Shown piece after piece: positions 1-10,700 of a stretch of DNA of 64,000 bases (positions within the stretch are counted from its first letter, which is position 1; each line of letters opens with the position of its first letter). The DNA comes from Albugo candida. Its lineage: Eukaryota > Oomycota > Peronosporomycetes > Albuginales. Location: NCBI GenBank assembly GCA_040437565.1, contig JBDOQK010000051.1, positions 1 through 64,000 of the forward strand, in the 5' to 3' direction. A program made the position numbers and the translations under genes. The notes beneath the pieces are model-generated. The model worked only from the letters and a program-made list of their open reading frames with translations, had not been told where the DNA came from and searched no databases.

Positions 1-280
1 TCCTAGTCGCCTTCATGAATAGTTCACTTTTGAGATATATATCTTTCACATCCTGTGAATAATGAGCTTCTGAGAGATCACCGACATCGGCATCCTCATC
101 ATCCAAAAAGGCATCATTTTTCTTCGCCAAATATAGAATCAGTCGATCGGCGGGGAAGCTATACATTTTCTTCTTCGCTATCTCATCTTTCAAAAAACTG
201 ACTAGCTTATTATCATAAATTTCAACAGCGAAGATGCTCCCCTCACCAGCAATAAGACACGTGAGGGTCAACGCCACCAT
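1..280 (-). CDS. Crinkler (CRN) family effector, N-terminal part; gene continues past the left edge
   Basis: Reading the minus strand from an ATG at 278-280 gives 93 open codons with no stop before the window ends. The translation starts MVALTLTCLIAG and contains KKKMYSFPADRLILYLAKK at about residues 37-55, followed by an acidic FLDDEDADVGDL stretch. This is the layout of the CRN N-terminal domain of oomycetes: a ubiquitin-like fold with the LxLFLAK translocation-associated motif (here LILYLAK) and the following acidic run. CRNs are modular host-targeted effectors, usually acting in the plant nucleus; the C-terminal effector module and the HVLVxxP junction would lie left of the window. There is no strong classical signal peptide, as is usual for CRNs. 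The variant Tyr in place of Phe in LFLAK is seen in Albugo-type CRNs. Family assignment is firm; function of this member is unknown because its C-terminus is missing. Confidence 0.85.
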   Translation of the reverse strand, partial: MVALTLTCLIAGEGSIFAVEIYDNKLVSFLKDEIAKKKMYSFPADRLILYLAKKNDAFLDDEDADVGDLSEAHYSQDVKDIYLKSELFMKATR

Positions 281-1048
281 TGCTTCTTTTCTTCTATGCG
301 AAAAATCAAAGCTGTACCGTGAAATATCACAGATAATACATCTCTTGCCAAACTGGTGTCAATTTTGACTAACGTAGAGTATCATACTCCGTAGACTGGG
401 AGTCCCCGAGGAGAATCAGAAAAGTTTGAAAAAAATCCCCAGGATCAACATAGGGCGCGATGAGACTGGATTATATTGAGACGAAATATGAGAGCATTAT
501 TGGCTTTAATCAAATCCAAACTAATTGATAAATGTATCATCTCCCAGTAATTATACGTTTCGAAAATAATCATCGAATCTAACTAGTGTGCAAATATATC
601 TTATTAGACGGAAAAACTGGAATGGGCAACAAAGTTCCAGCCTGTCCGCTGACGTAATGAAGGACAGTGGTGCAAGCTTACTCGTACGATCTGACAGTGT
701 AGCTTAGATGGGATGATCGTGAGTATCGTACAGGCTATGTACCGCACGCGTTAAACATATCACCACAAATACTCGAGATGATTCAATCTACGAATATGCC
801 ATCACGTGGTTGTGAACCTGGCAGCTTATGTACTTTTATGCAATGAAGAACGTGTTTGCCATGATAGTCTTGGTAGCTATCGAGAGAGAGACGGGGAGAT
901 TTGCATACCGATGCACTAGCTAAAGTAGACAGTGATGTTGCACCACTATCCTCCCTCACGTCAGCAGACAGACTGTAAATTCGTTGCCATTTAAGCCTTT
1001 TCGTCTAAATAATATGTTTTTCCACGCTATATACGAAAGGAATATTTT
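281..1048. other. Non-coding spacer upstream of the CRN gene
   Basis: No open reading frame or RNA gene that I can support. It contains the promoter side of the minus-strand CRN gene and ends at the left terminus of the inverted-repeat element. Confidence 0.5.
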
Positions 1049-1586
1049 TAGCGAACCGTCAAAATCCCCTCAGTTTGATATGATTGGCTAAGGATTAGAT
1101 GCTTCAGCTACTGCAAGTTGAACCAGTATCTCTGCAACTGCGTGGGATGCCATCTGAATCGACCCGAAGGAATCAACCATCTGCATCATCGACGCAAAGA
1201 ATTCGTCGGAATTTGAGCTCTTTACAGCAGCCCTGGATGCACCCATGCAAATGGATTTGGCCGTTCAGGAGGGTACGATACAACACACGAAGATGTCAAA
1301 GTGCAACAACAGGACCCATGGGACTCAGTTTACAAAATCAAATATTTTTGTGTTATGAACAAACCGTGAACTATGAAATAGTCTAAAAAGAATGATCACA
1401 AAAGAACGAAGGCGAACGCGAACTAAATTAAATGATTGCGAATCGAGCGCAAAATAGTTAACGTCGAAAAGGAGCGGGCAGTTGGATCATATTAACGTAT
1501 TGACCCTTGCCTAGGCGTACGTTAGCACTTTGGAAGCATAAAATTTCCCAATCATATCAAACTGAGGGGATTTTAACAGTTCCCTA
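1049..1586. mobile_element. Short DNA transposon or MITE with ~37-bp terminal inverted repeats and TA flanks
   Basis: Positions 1053-1087 and 1548-1582 are inverted copies of each other: 33 of 35 bases pair, with the core AAAATCCCCTCAGTTTG. The match can be extended outward by four bases with one mismatch, ending in TA on both sides (1049-1050 and 1585-1586), which fits a TA target duplication as made by Tc1/mariner-type transposases. The inside (~460 bp) has no intact transposase. One plus-strand frame around 1190-1340 reads like decayed protein (for example FELFTAALDAPMQMDLAVQE) but is bounded by stops. I therefore call it a non-autonomous element. Superfamily assignment from TA alone is tentative. 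Confidence 0.7.
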
Positions 1587-1717
1587 TTATTATAAAATTA
1601 GTCCCCAAGAAGCTCAACCCAAACGAGGAGAACAACTTCTTGGATTAACTTTCTAAGTTTTGGATGTCAAATCATTGTCAGTGATTTGACTACTTGTCTC
1701 GCGTTTGGAATTTCACA

Positions 1718-3514
1718 TTAAAGCCGCATGATTCGCCTTCGTGGTATTCGCTTTCGATCTAGCATGTGCCGTAAACCAGAAATGGTTTGATAAACAAGAC
1801 GTATGAATGGCAATTGAGCACAAATGATCTCTGACGTCACTTCTTTGCCGAACGCGTAGTTCAAACGTCCATATTTTCCCGATAAAAAAAATCGTTTCTC
1901 TGATAGAGAAATGTGAATCGCCTTGCGAATAGAAGTGTACAAGTCATTCCAAATGGTATAAACACGCTCATGACGATGTATAATCGAATTACTTCCCAAA
2001 CGCTCGACACGAACAGCGACGTCAAAGTCTTTGTAATCTACTTCCTGGGAGGTTAAAACTTGGACAAAAAGCTCCAGAAAACCAGCCATAAAGAACTCAA
2101 GTATATTTTACAAGTGTTTTGCACTTGAACAGTACAACTACAGCTATCACCTTCCCATTCCGCCCACTTTGACATCTCCGTCCTTCCTGGACCAAATGGC
2201 ACCTCGCGTCGTATTAGAGCACGTCCGAGCACCTGCTTTGAAACCACATGCACTTGAATGAGAATTCGTACACCGGAAATCAACCGACTTTCTCGACTGA
2301 GGCGAGGAAGGATGGCCAGGTTTGGATGGAGATGAAAGGGGTAGAGCAGGAAGTCTCATCCCCAATTGACGCTCTAAAAGTCTTCGATTCTCAATACGCT
2401 CGATACTGTTGCAGAGCTCCGGTCTTCTCCCTACTTTCAGTCGATCATGTCTGAGTTTTTCAAGTAGTGCTTGCATCGCATCCATTGCTTCATCTGCCCA
2501 GACTTCAATAGCTCCCATTGGATGCGAGATTGAGGAGGTGTCTCCGTCCTTATCTAAAGCTCTTCTGGAAGCCATTTCCTCGATGCTTTGATTGAGAAAC
2601 ATCACAATCTCGTTCTTTTGAGCAAGCCAATATTCTCGCTCATCTTTTAATGCGATGAGTGCTGTTTCAACTTCTTTCAACTGTGACTGTGATTCTTTAT
2701 GGTCGATTACCGTCAAAACATTGGAATTTCTTTGAGTCTGATCGATCGGACTGATAGGATGCGCCTGTGTGAAAGCAGCTTTCTCATGCAAGTGAGCGAC
2801 CATTTTCTGTGAAAAAAACAGCTGTCTCGATATTTCTACTTCATTCAATTCCAAAACGCGTATTTGTTTCTTCCATTCTTGACTCTTCATCTCGAAATTT
2901 CGGATACAAAGTAAAAGCTTTTCTATCTCAAGCGATTGATACGTTATTTCTGCTTTCAACGACACGTTCTCTGCCAAAAGTTGTATCGGATCATTTTTCG
3001 ACTCTTTTGATACATTTGGAACAACGATATCAATCCGATGGTACTTGCGATTTCGAAAGCACAATTTCTCAATTGTGTGATCCAACTCGATTTTATTTTG
3101 ACAGTTTTGACGCATAAACTGATTTTCAAGGTCCTCCGTCCTCATGCACGCCATTTCCTTGTATTTCTCTATCCTCTCCACATCGGACATCAGCCTCTTG
3201 ATAAATCGATCACGATCTTCAGCCAACAGCTCGAGTTCCTTGACCTGATCTTCAAGTTTACATCTCGTTGTCTTCTGCTCCTCAATCACATATTCCAACT
3301 CGGAAATTCTTTCTTGCTGCTCGTCATGTTGTCGTTGGAAATACCCAAACAATTCTTCCTTGTCCTGAACAAGTATTTCAACCTGCTCCTTCATATCAGA
3401 ATTCGATGCGGCAAGCTGCTCATTCAAAAGTCGGACTTCTTCCCATTGCTTTTTTTGTACGGCGAGATCAAAATCAATCGATGTCGAAACACTCCTATCG
3501 GCAATTTTATCCAT
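1718..3514 (-). CDS. Coiled-coil protein with a separate C-terminal domain, spliced
   Basis: An ATG at 3512-3514 opens a frame of about 400 residues that is heptad-rich from residue ~20 to ~330 (LLNEQLAASNSDMKEQVEIL, KLEDQVKELELLAEDRDRF), then turns Pro/Ser-rich (PALPLSSPSKPGHPSSP). The last 40 residues of that frame look like noise. In another frame, from about 2290 down, the sequence reads like a globular domain (VRILIQVHVVSKQVLGRAL, SKWAEWEGDSCSCTVQ). It joins across a good 80-bp intron (2045-2124, GTGCAA...TTTTAACCTCCCAG) in phase 0 to a last exon 2044-1718 (EVDYKDFDVAVRVERLGS). A second short intron or a frame change near 2200-2300 must connect the two parts; I could not place it to the base. 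I do not recognise the family. The gene lies 97 bp downstream of the alpha-kinase on the same strand. Confidence 0.65.
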
Positions 3515-3611
3515 TAATCCGTCCTCCCCACTCCCATTCGATCGTCCATTCTTCCAAAAAAGTCATATCACTCGCAGTCTTATTATCTGAAAATAGACTT
3601 CCACAAATACT

Positions 3612-5930
3612 TTACGACCCATAACAACATCGAAACAACCGCTGCCAAACGTGTCCGGCGCTAAACCAAGCTGCATTCGTTTTCCCGACGATGCGTTTCG
3701 AATGAGCAGATGTCATTCCGTAACACGAATTCCGTTTCCGAATTCGACGATTCCGAAAAGAATGACTCGAATCGAACTCTTCATCCGTTCGCGAGTCCAT
3801 TGACCATTGACATCGTTCTTCTCTCATTTTCTTCTTTGCGGTCTTACGCGCTCGTAACGCATTCCTTCGACGTCGTTGCATTCGACGGTACTCGCCACTG
3901 AACCCGTTTGAAATATATTCGCGTTCCTCAGCGCTTATAGAAGCAGTTGTCGTTCGTGTGGTTGTCGCCGAGCTCGCAAACGATGAAGAAGTACGACACA
4001 TCAGATCATCCGCACCACTACTGTCGCTATCATACGCATCCGAATCATCACTGGTCTCCTTCCGTCTGCGTCGACATCGAGACGGTCGACTCGAGTCCAC
4101 GATATCGTCTTCGGACAGAGCAAATTCTTCTCCGAGAACTTCCGATACCGTAACTGACTTTGAAAATGTATTTCTCGCTTCAATTCCGCTTCGATGAGTA
4201 GACTTTTTAATCGCATTTCCAAATGGCATTTCATATTCGGGTGCAGCTGTTCCTCCCGCTTTATATCGAATCCGATCCTCTTCAGCGTCTTCCTTGTCAT
4301 TCCCATCGGATTTCGAATGCACCAGTACAGGCAAACCAAGCCACTTGCAGATCTCATTACATCGATGTGTCTGTAGGAATTTCTCCATTCCGATCGTACC
4401 GAGATTCCCGGCCCCAAAACCTCGTCCATCAAACGTATGAATCTGAGGATCCGTGTAGCTGTCATGGACTCCCTGGATATCTACGACCATCAGACGATAA
4501 TCGGACGCCACAAATGTAAAGTGAGAGAACGCCTGCGGCGTATTTCGCTCTCTTTCTTCGGTCGCGGAAGTAGTGTGGCCCACAAATCCATTGTTATTAC
4601 TGTACTTCACATAAGCTCCCGGGAGGTATTCCTCCACACAACAAACGACTCCATCGCGGTCTTTGAGCTTTAGCAGCCACGATTGCGCGTAGTCCACCTT
4701 CAAGGGAGGCTCATGTTCGTTGTAGAGACGGGCGTAGTGAGCACAGACGGCTTGCATTTCGACATCGCTGAGATATGTGCTAACGTCCGCGGATTGGATC
4801 ATAAATTTAGCCACTAATAACTGAGTATTGGGCTCGGTGTCATCGGTCTCGTTGGGGCTGGATGAACCGGTTAAATCTTGAAGGTAATATGCATTCCGAA
4901 GTTGACCAGTGGCAAATGGGACGACATCAATTTTCACGTTGGTGGACATGGAGTGCCATTCTAATGTATCGACATCAAAGCTGAGTTTCTCGGCATGTTC
5001 AGAGAGAATCCGCTTGAATTCCGGAGGATTGTGTGGGATGACAACGTGCATAAGCGGCTGCAACATGGCCGGGGAATTCACTGTACTTTGAGGTAACTTT
5101 CGTACGACATTCACATCCAATAGTGCAGAATGATGGTTGGGAAATTTGGGATCCGCACTCGTTCCAGTCATTTCATTGATTAATTGCGTTTTTCGTGCTT
5201 CATACTCGTCTTGATTGAGATGACCTGCATCTAATAATAATTTGAGCGTATTGAGTTTCTCGAACGCGTTTCGGGTACCACCATGCGAAGGTGGCATACA
5301 GCTCGCCTTCATCGCTCCCGTGCTTTTTCGATTCGCGCAACCCGACACTGACGGAGCATTTTTAGACGTGGAAGATGAAACTCCAGATTCTCTGAAACGG
5401 CGTTTCTTAGTGGAGGAGACGGAGATGGATGGATTGCTGGAAGACGAGGAAGAAAAGGATGCTGCAGATGGAATGGATGCGACATTCACGCCGGAAAATG
5501 TGTCGTTCGACGTGGATTCGCGCAACATTGCGCGCTCCATAACTTTTTTCAGAGGCGCCGGCTGGGACAAGGCGCCATGTTCCGGTATACTGAATCGTTG
5601 TGGGTTACGCGTAACTTTGTTCGTGTGGAAGAGTACCGTAGGAAGCAAATTGGTTTGTCGTGGATTTTTAGCGCGGAGTGGTAATGATGTGTGAGTAGTA
5701 GTTGTACTCGCATGTCGATGCATGAATAGATGTGATTGGGCGACTGGTTTAGTAGATCGTGAGGGTTTTGACGTACGATGACGAGAGGAAGCGAGCTGGT
5801 GTACCAAAGGACGGACTGGTGTATCAAAGGTGTTTTTATTACACGACATTGAAGAAACCCTAGTCCGTTTCTGGGATGGTGTCGCATGTTGTTGCGCGAA
5901 AGATACTGGATTGTCACTTGAAGTATGCAT
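3612..5930 (-). CDS. Atypical alpha-kinase (MHCK/eEF2K type) with SHOCT-like segment
   Basis: A single 772-residue frame from an ATG at 5928-5930. Residues 1-220 are Ser/Thr/basic and low in complexity. Residues ~223-255 (EKLNTLKLLLDAGHLNQDEY) match the short helical SHOCT pattern. The alpha-kinase domain runs from ~325 to ~532: Lys375 in LLVAKFM is the ATP-binding lysine, EEYLPGAYVKY is the hinge region, VVDIQG (Asp484) and TDPQIHT (Asp494) carry the metal/catalytic residues, GFGAGNLG (504-511) is the Gly-rich loop, and His522, Cys524 and Cys528 (THRCNEIC) are the zinc-binding residues typical of the family. The tail after 610 is acidic/Ser-rich and then strongly basic (RRRRNALRARKTAKKK), possibly nuclear. 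Family members phosphorylate Ser/Thr in helical regions (myosin heavy chain, eEF2); the substrate here is unknown. All catalytic landmarks are present, so it should be active. Confidence 0.9.
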   Translation of the reverse strand: MHTSSDNPVSFAQQHATPSQKRTRVSSMSCNKNTFDTPVRPLVHQLASSRHRTSKPSRSTKPVAQSHLFMHRHASTTTTHTSLPLRAKNPRQTNLLPTVLFHTNKVTRNPQRFSIPEHGALSQPAPLKKVMERAMLRESTSNDTFSGVNVASIPSAASFSSSSSSNPSISVSSTKKRRFRESGVSSSTSKNAPSVSGCANRKSTGAMKASCMPPSHGGTRNAFEKLNTLKLLLDAGHLNQDEYEARKTQLINEMTGTSADPKFPNHHSALLDVNVVRKLPQSTVNSPAMLQPLMHVVIPHNPPEFKRILSEHAEKLSFDVDTLEWHSMSTNVKIDVVPFATGQLRNAYYLQDLTGSSSPNETDDTEPNTQLLVAKFMIQSADVSTYLSDVEMQAVCAHYARLYNEHEPPLKVDYAQSWLLKLKDRDGVVCCVEEYLPGAYVKYSNNNGFVGHTTSATEERERNTPQAFSHFTFVASDYRLMVVDIQGVHDSYTDPQIHTFDGRGFGAGNLGTIGMEKFLQTHRCNEICKWLGLPVLVHSKSDGNDKEDAEEDRIRYKAGGTAAPEYEMPFGNAIKKSTHRSGIEARNTFSKSVTVSEVLGEEFALSEDDIVDSSRPSRCRRRRKETSDDSDAYDSDSSGADDLMCRTSSSFASSATTTRTTTASISAEEREYISNGFSGEYRRMQRRRRNALRARKTAKKKMREERCQWSMDSRTDEEFDSSHSFRNRRIRKRNSCYGMTSAHSKRIVGKTNAAWFSAGHVWQRLFRCCYGS

Positions 5931-6383
5931 GTACGAAAAGGGGAATGGTAAATTGCTAGTTCGGGAATTCGGTAATTTTCAAACAAAGCCAATGGGATGT
6001 TTGGTCAGTATACGCGTATCTGTCGTACTGGCTCTTTCGCGACGTTAGTTGACAATTTTTGACGCCACGACCACGTTTTTTAATATACAGTACACGTTTT
6101 TGTGTCAAATGTTTGCTTAATTGATGATTTTGATGGCGTGGAAAATTTAAGAGAAGACGGTATAAAAATCTTGCGATTTCTGTGTGTAAACTTTTTGTTT
6201 GGTCAAATGACTTGACGACCCTTTGTTTACATTTTTGTAATTTCTGGTGAAGTTTGTGTCAAACAGGGTTTAAAACACTCGACCATAAATGGTTTCCTAC
6301 ATACCACCACAGTGTCTACCTCAATACAAGGTGTAGGTTCTTTTTTTTTGTCGAAATGGTTACAGTGCGTGTCACTTTGGAAG
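5931..6383. promoter_or_regulatory. Divergent intergenic region between the alpha-kinase and the TMEM144-like gene
   Basis: 450 bp separate two genes transcribed away from each other, so both promoters must lie here. I see no TATA box at a convincing place for either; T-rich tracts near 6040-6060 and 6340-6350 flank the putative start regions. Confidence 0.45.
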
Positions 6384-7665
6384 ATGACGGTTCAAACTGC
6401 TTTGGGTTACGTCGCCCTCGTGTTAGCAATCCTCTTTTATGGTTCCTGCTACGTTCCGGCCAAGCGGTACCACACTTATGGTACATCCCACCCTATACAA
6501 AAACCTCCTTTCTGACTCGTGTGTTTGTGTAGACGGAATCATCTATCAATGGTTTATGTGCTCTGGTATTCTCATCACCGGTCTCGTGTGGGGACTCATC
6601 AGCAACGACTGGGTGCAATATGCGGAAGGAGGACTTTATGTATTTCCACAGGGCCTTTTAGGAGGCTCTTTATTCGCTATCGCCAATTTATTAATTCCCA
6701 CAGTGGTGAATACTTTAGGTCTAGGCGTAGGATTTATGTTATGGAACGGTATGAACATAACCATGGGGTACCTCATATCTCGATACGGGTTACTCGGGGT
6801 ACAATCCACGGTACCCCACCATCCTATTCTCGATACTTTTGGTATTCTGCTCATGATCGGTTCGATTGGCGTCTATGGCTTCATCCGACCGACACTAGCA
6901 ACCGATCCATCCGAAACATCCAATCTCTCCCAACCGCGCAAGGAACGCTCTCGTTCACGTCGATCGTATTCTAGCTCGGAAGGCTTTGATCTCGAAGACG
7001 ATAAATCCTCCAATAGCGTACCCCACACCAAATACACCATGAAACAAGCTCAAGATGAGACTTTCCAAGAAAGTCTCCTTCACCCTGAACTCCCTAATTA
7101 TGGCCCCTACGTCATTTCCGCCGATGTCTCCAAGCACATTGCTCTTATGGACGCCACCGCCAAACGAAAGCGCCAAATGGTCGGAACGGTATTGGCACTT
7201 GTTGTCGGAGCGATACTGAGCACATGTCTTATCCCATTCGTCCACTGGCAGCAAGATTGCGAGCCACACGATCGATCCAATGCAACTGTCATGGCGACCT
7301 GTAATCCCCTCAATTTCGTCTTCTCTCAATGTCTCGGCATCTACCTCACCAGTACCATTGCATTCCTCGTCTACTCCCTCTTCCATCGCTTTGTATGGCG
7401 TCGATCGATGCCGCGAAGTGTCATGAGACCCGCATACGTCTGCGGGGTCTTATGGGCGTTAGGCCTCACCGGTCAATTGTTTTCTGCGGGTGTCATTGGA
7501 TTCGATCAAGTCTACCCATTGTCGTCTATCGGCCCAGCAATCATCTCGATGCTTTGGTCGGCTTGTTACTTTAAAGAGATCCAAGGTCTTTTCAATCTTG
7601 TCATTCTCATCCTCGCAACGAGTATGGTGCTTTTGGGGACACTATTACGCGCGATCGCCGCTTGA
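6384..7665 (+). CDS. TMEM144-like ten-helix membrane protein (drug/metabolite transporter fold)
   Basis: Two exons: 6384-6480 and 6533-7665, joined across a 52-bp intron 6481-6532 (GTACAT...TTCTGACTCG...TGTAG). The splice gives VPAKRYHTYDGIIYQWFMCS, which matches the TMEM144 family start where the first helix ends in VPxKK/R and the second starts with a WxxCSG motif. Total 409 residues. About ten hydrophobic helices are visible in two groups of five: LGYVALVLAILFYGS, CSGILITGLVWGLI, GGSLFAIANLLIPTVV and two more, then a basic Ser-rich loop (residues ~175-195, RKERSRSRRSYSSSEG), then MVGTVLALVVGAILSTCLIP, CLGIYLTSTIAFLVYS, YVCGVLWALGLTGQLFSAG, ISMLWSACYF and LFNLVILILATSMVLLGTLL. This is the duplicated 5+5 layout of the DMT superfamily. 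Substrate and membrane are unknown. The ATG at 6384 was chosen because it is the first in frame with the first helix. Confidence 0.85.
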
Positions 7666-7714
7666 TATCTCCGTATGCAAAGGGCTAACGCGTAATATAT
7701 TGACACTTATCTCT

Positions 7715-10700
7715 TCACGTATGGACACGTTCTTCTTCCTTGAGCATTGGTTCCTTTTTCAACTCCATTTCGACTTGCGGTTGGTTCGGTAGAGAAGCTT
7801 TTCGTGGTCGTTTGATTTTAATCGGATCACACTCACATGTGTTTTGCAGATGGATGAGAATACGATCATATTCCATGTCGTGTTTCCCAGTGGGAATTCC
7901 CATTCGCGCGTGAAGAAGCGTCTGCATCATTGAAAATGGCGTGCACAAATTCATCACAGGAGCACGCGGTCTCACTGCAACTGTCCAAATACGAATTCGA
8001 CCGTGACGATGCGGTAGAGGCTCCACGATCCTCTCGTCTTGATCCCGCGTGATTCCGACATTCCATCGGACCACATATCGTCTCGCGGATTTCTCAACGT
8101 CCAAACTCTTACACCGATGAAAGCTGAACACATTATCTTCGACAATCACATTGCCCGCGTGGTACATCAATCGAATTCCAAATTGCCCGTTGCAAGTGAT
8201 TTTATTCTGTTTGATGATCGCATGTCCTTCCATGATCACAATGCCTGCACGTCGATTCGAACAGATCGTATTGTGGCGAATGATCACCTGACATTCCGAC
8301 TTTGCTATGAAAATGCCTGTGGATCCATTCACAATGCGATTTTGCAACAGACACAATCGCGTCGGAGACGTATTTGGACCCCATACGCCGATACACGCGT
8401 TCCCGTGAAGCCCGTTATCGAAATCGCAATACATTACAACAAGTCGACCGGAAACGGAGACGAGATGTTGCCATGGAACAACACTCGTTGTATCGATTTC
8501 TGTTCTCCGTGTGAGATGGAAACCCTGGAGAAGACCGCCATTCGCACGCCAATACAATTGAGCGCGCGGGGAACGCATCACTATCTCGACATGCGCGTCG
8601 TGAGCGGCAATCAGACGGATAGGACGTGTGATGGTCAATGGTTTCTCGAGCTCGTAGACACCCGAAGCGAATATCAATGTGACGCCTATTGGAGCTGATG
8701 CAATCTCATGTTGCCACGCATCTGTGACGTGAATTCTCCGATTCAATTGCATGTTATTGGCCGCGGAATTCCACCAACGACACACGAGACGTACGGATTG
8801 AATACGATCAGGAAATGCATGGAGATACCGAAGAATTCCAAGCATTACGTGAGATGGAAGTCCTGCGTATCGATACGTCTGCGCGTGTTTCCATTGCTCC
8901 ATTTCAATGAGAATCGATGGAGGATCCCATACCGCTTGTTTGGTGTCGCTGTTGTAATAGAAGCGATGGTGTGTGTCTTTACATCGCATCAATTCCCACG
9001 CAGCGCCGGTCATTTGTCGTTTCCGACGCTCAAAATGCACATCCGATCGTTTCCGTTTAAACAATTCGCAATACGACTCGATTCCCTTCCGATCATCGAT
9101 TCCCGCAATCAGATCGCCTTGTGCGATCAATTGGGAATCTCTCAACGCTTTGGCTTGTTCCATACGTTCGATATCGCAATTCCGATCGTGTGCTTGCGTT
9201 TCCATTTCATTTTCGAGTGTTTGGAGACACATTGGTGTCATCGCTTTACGGAATGCCAACGCGTATCGATGGACGCGTGTCAATGCATTCTCCACACGTA
9301 TCAGTACATTGGCTTCCGTGTGCGTCTCATTCTTATCGGAATCGATACTTTCGTCTTGGAATTCCATTTCTTCTTCAAGCGCTTGCTCTTTTGCATCACG
9401 CATTGCAACCACATCGTCTTCGTCCTCGATTGTCGCCATGAACCGCTCGACCTCATCACTGCTGGGAGCGTGTACGTCATCGATATTCGATTCCTTCCCA
9501 TGGACCAATTGCCGGAGATTCGCCGCAGAGAAGAATTCCGTTGTAAAGTGTCCTTTGGTCATCACTAAAGTCTCGAGATTTCGCTTCTGTTGCGCTTTAC
9601 GGAGAATGTTTTCTTCGACGGTGGATTCAGTGACCAAACGATAGATATGCACCTCACGTGTTTGTCCGATACGATGTGCGCGATCTTGTGCCTGAGCATC
9701 CATTGCGGGATTCCAATCCGAGTCGTAAAAGATCACTGTGTCAGCGCCTGTGAGATTGATTCCAAGACCTCCACTTCGTGTGGACAGAATGAAGCAAAAA
9801 ATCGATGGATCATGGTTGAATTTCTCCATTAGCATCTGACGCTTCTCGACGCGTGTGCTTCCATCGAGTCGAAAGTATGTGTGCCTACAAAGAGCGTCAG
9901 GAAGAAGACGAAAGCCTGACAAAAGCCTTACCCGTGAAGGTTGAGAAATTGTTCCAATATATTAAGCATCGACGTCATTTGCGTAAAGATCAGACATCGA
10001 TGCTTCCCGCGACGTAATTGTCGCAATAATTGATCCAATTGTTGCAATTTTCCACAATCAAATTGGATCAATTTTTTGTCGGGAAAATTTAATTGCGTCC
10101 GTGAAAATATTTCGTCATACGGCTGCAACAATTTCTTTGCAATTGGATGCAGCGATTGTGTCTCTTTCCATTGACGTCGACGCTCCGAACGCATCAGTGA
10201 GCCTTTGTGTTTCTTCCCAAAATACTGAACCATTGGAACACGCGCGCGAGCTTTTGGGACCACACAAACGCCAAATGTACCGATGGATTCCGTCACTTTA
10301 CGAATTCTCTCTTCGGGCGATACGATAAGCGATCTCCATACGTCGCTTTGACGCTGCCAATGATCGATTTCCGACTTGGGATTCCATCGTGCTCGATGGA
10401 CTTGCATTGCGATTGAAATAAGGTTCGGCATCGATACAAGTCGTATTTGATCGTATCCAAACGCTGGCGGAAGACTCAATCGATGGAAATGGCGATAGAT
10501 CGCTTCGACAGATCGCTTCCTCTGGTTCCTATCTTCGTCCTCTGCGTAGACGATCCTCTCCATCCATTCCATTTCAACAGACTTTCTCGTGGATGCCACA
10601 TACAAATCTTCTACAAATAAATCATTTCGTCGGATCCAACGTTCCTTGGACTCTTCGATTTCCTTGTCGACGATATTCCCCGACATATACGGCATCTTCC

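Noticed and set aside
1099-1386. 95-codon plus-strand frame inside the inverted-repeat element
   Set aside because: Low-complexity Gln/Ser/Arg product; a neighbouring frame looks more protein-like but has stops. No transposase motif.
3038-3624. 159- and 118-codon plus-strand frames
   Set aside because: Antisense to the heptad-rich coiled-coil frame; the regular heptads are on the minus strand.
5242-5694. 150-codon plus-strand frame
   Set aside because: Antisense to the N-terminal part of the alpha-kinase, whose frame continues into recognisable domains.
8039-9644. Long plus-strand frames (219, 286 and 223 codons) across the remodeller gene
   Set aside because: They are antisense shadows of a firmly identified coding region with strong domain motifs on the minus strand; their composition (Cys/His/Ile/Ser rich) fits complementary codons.
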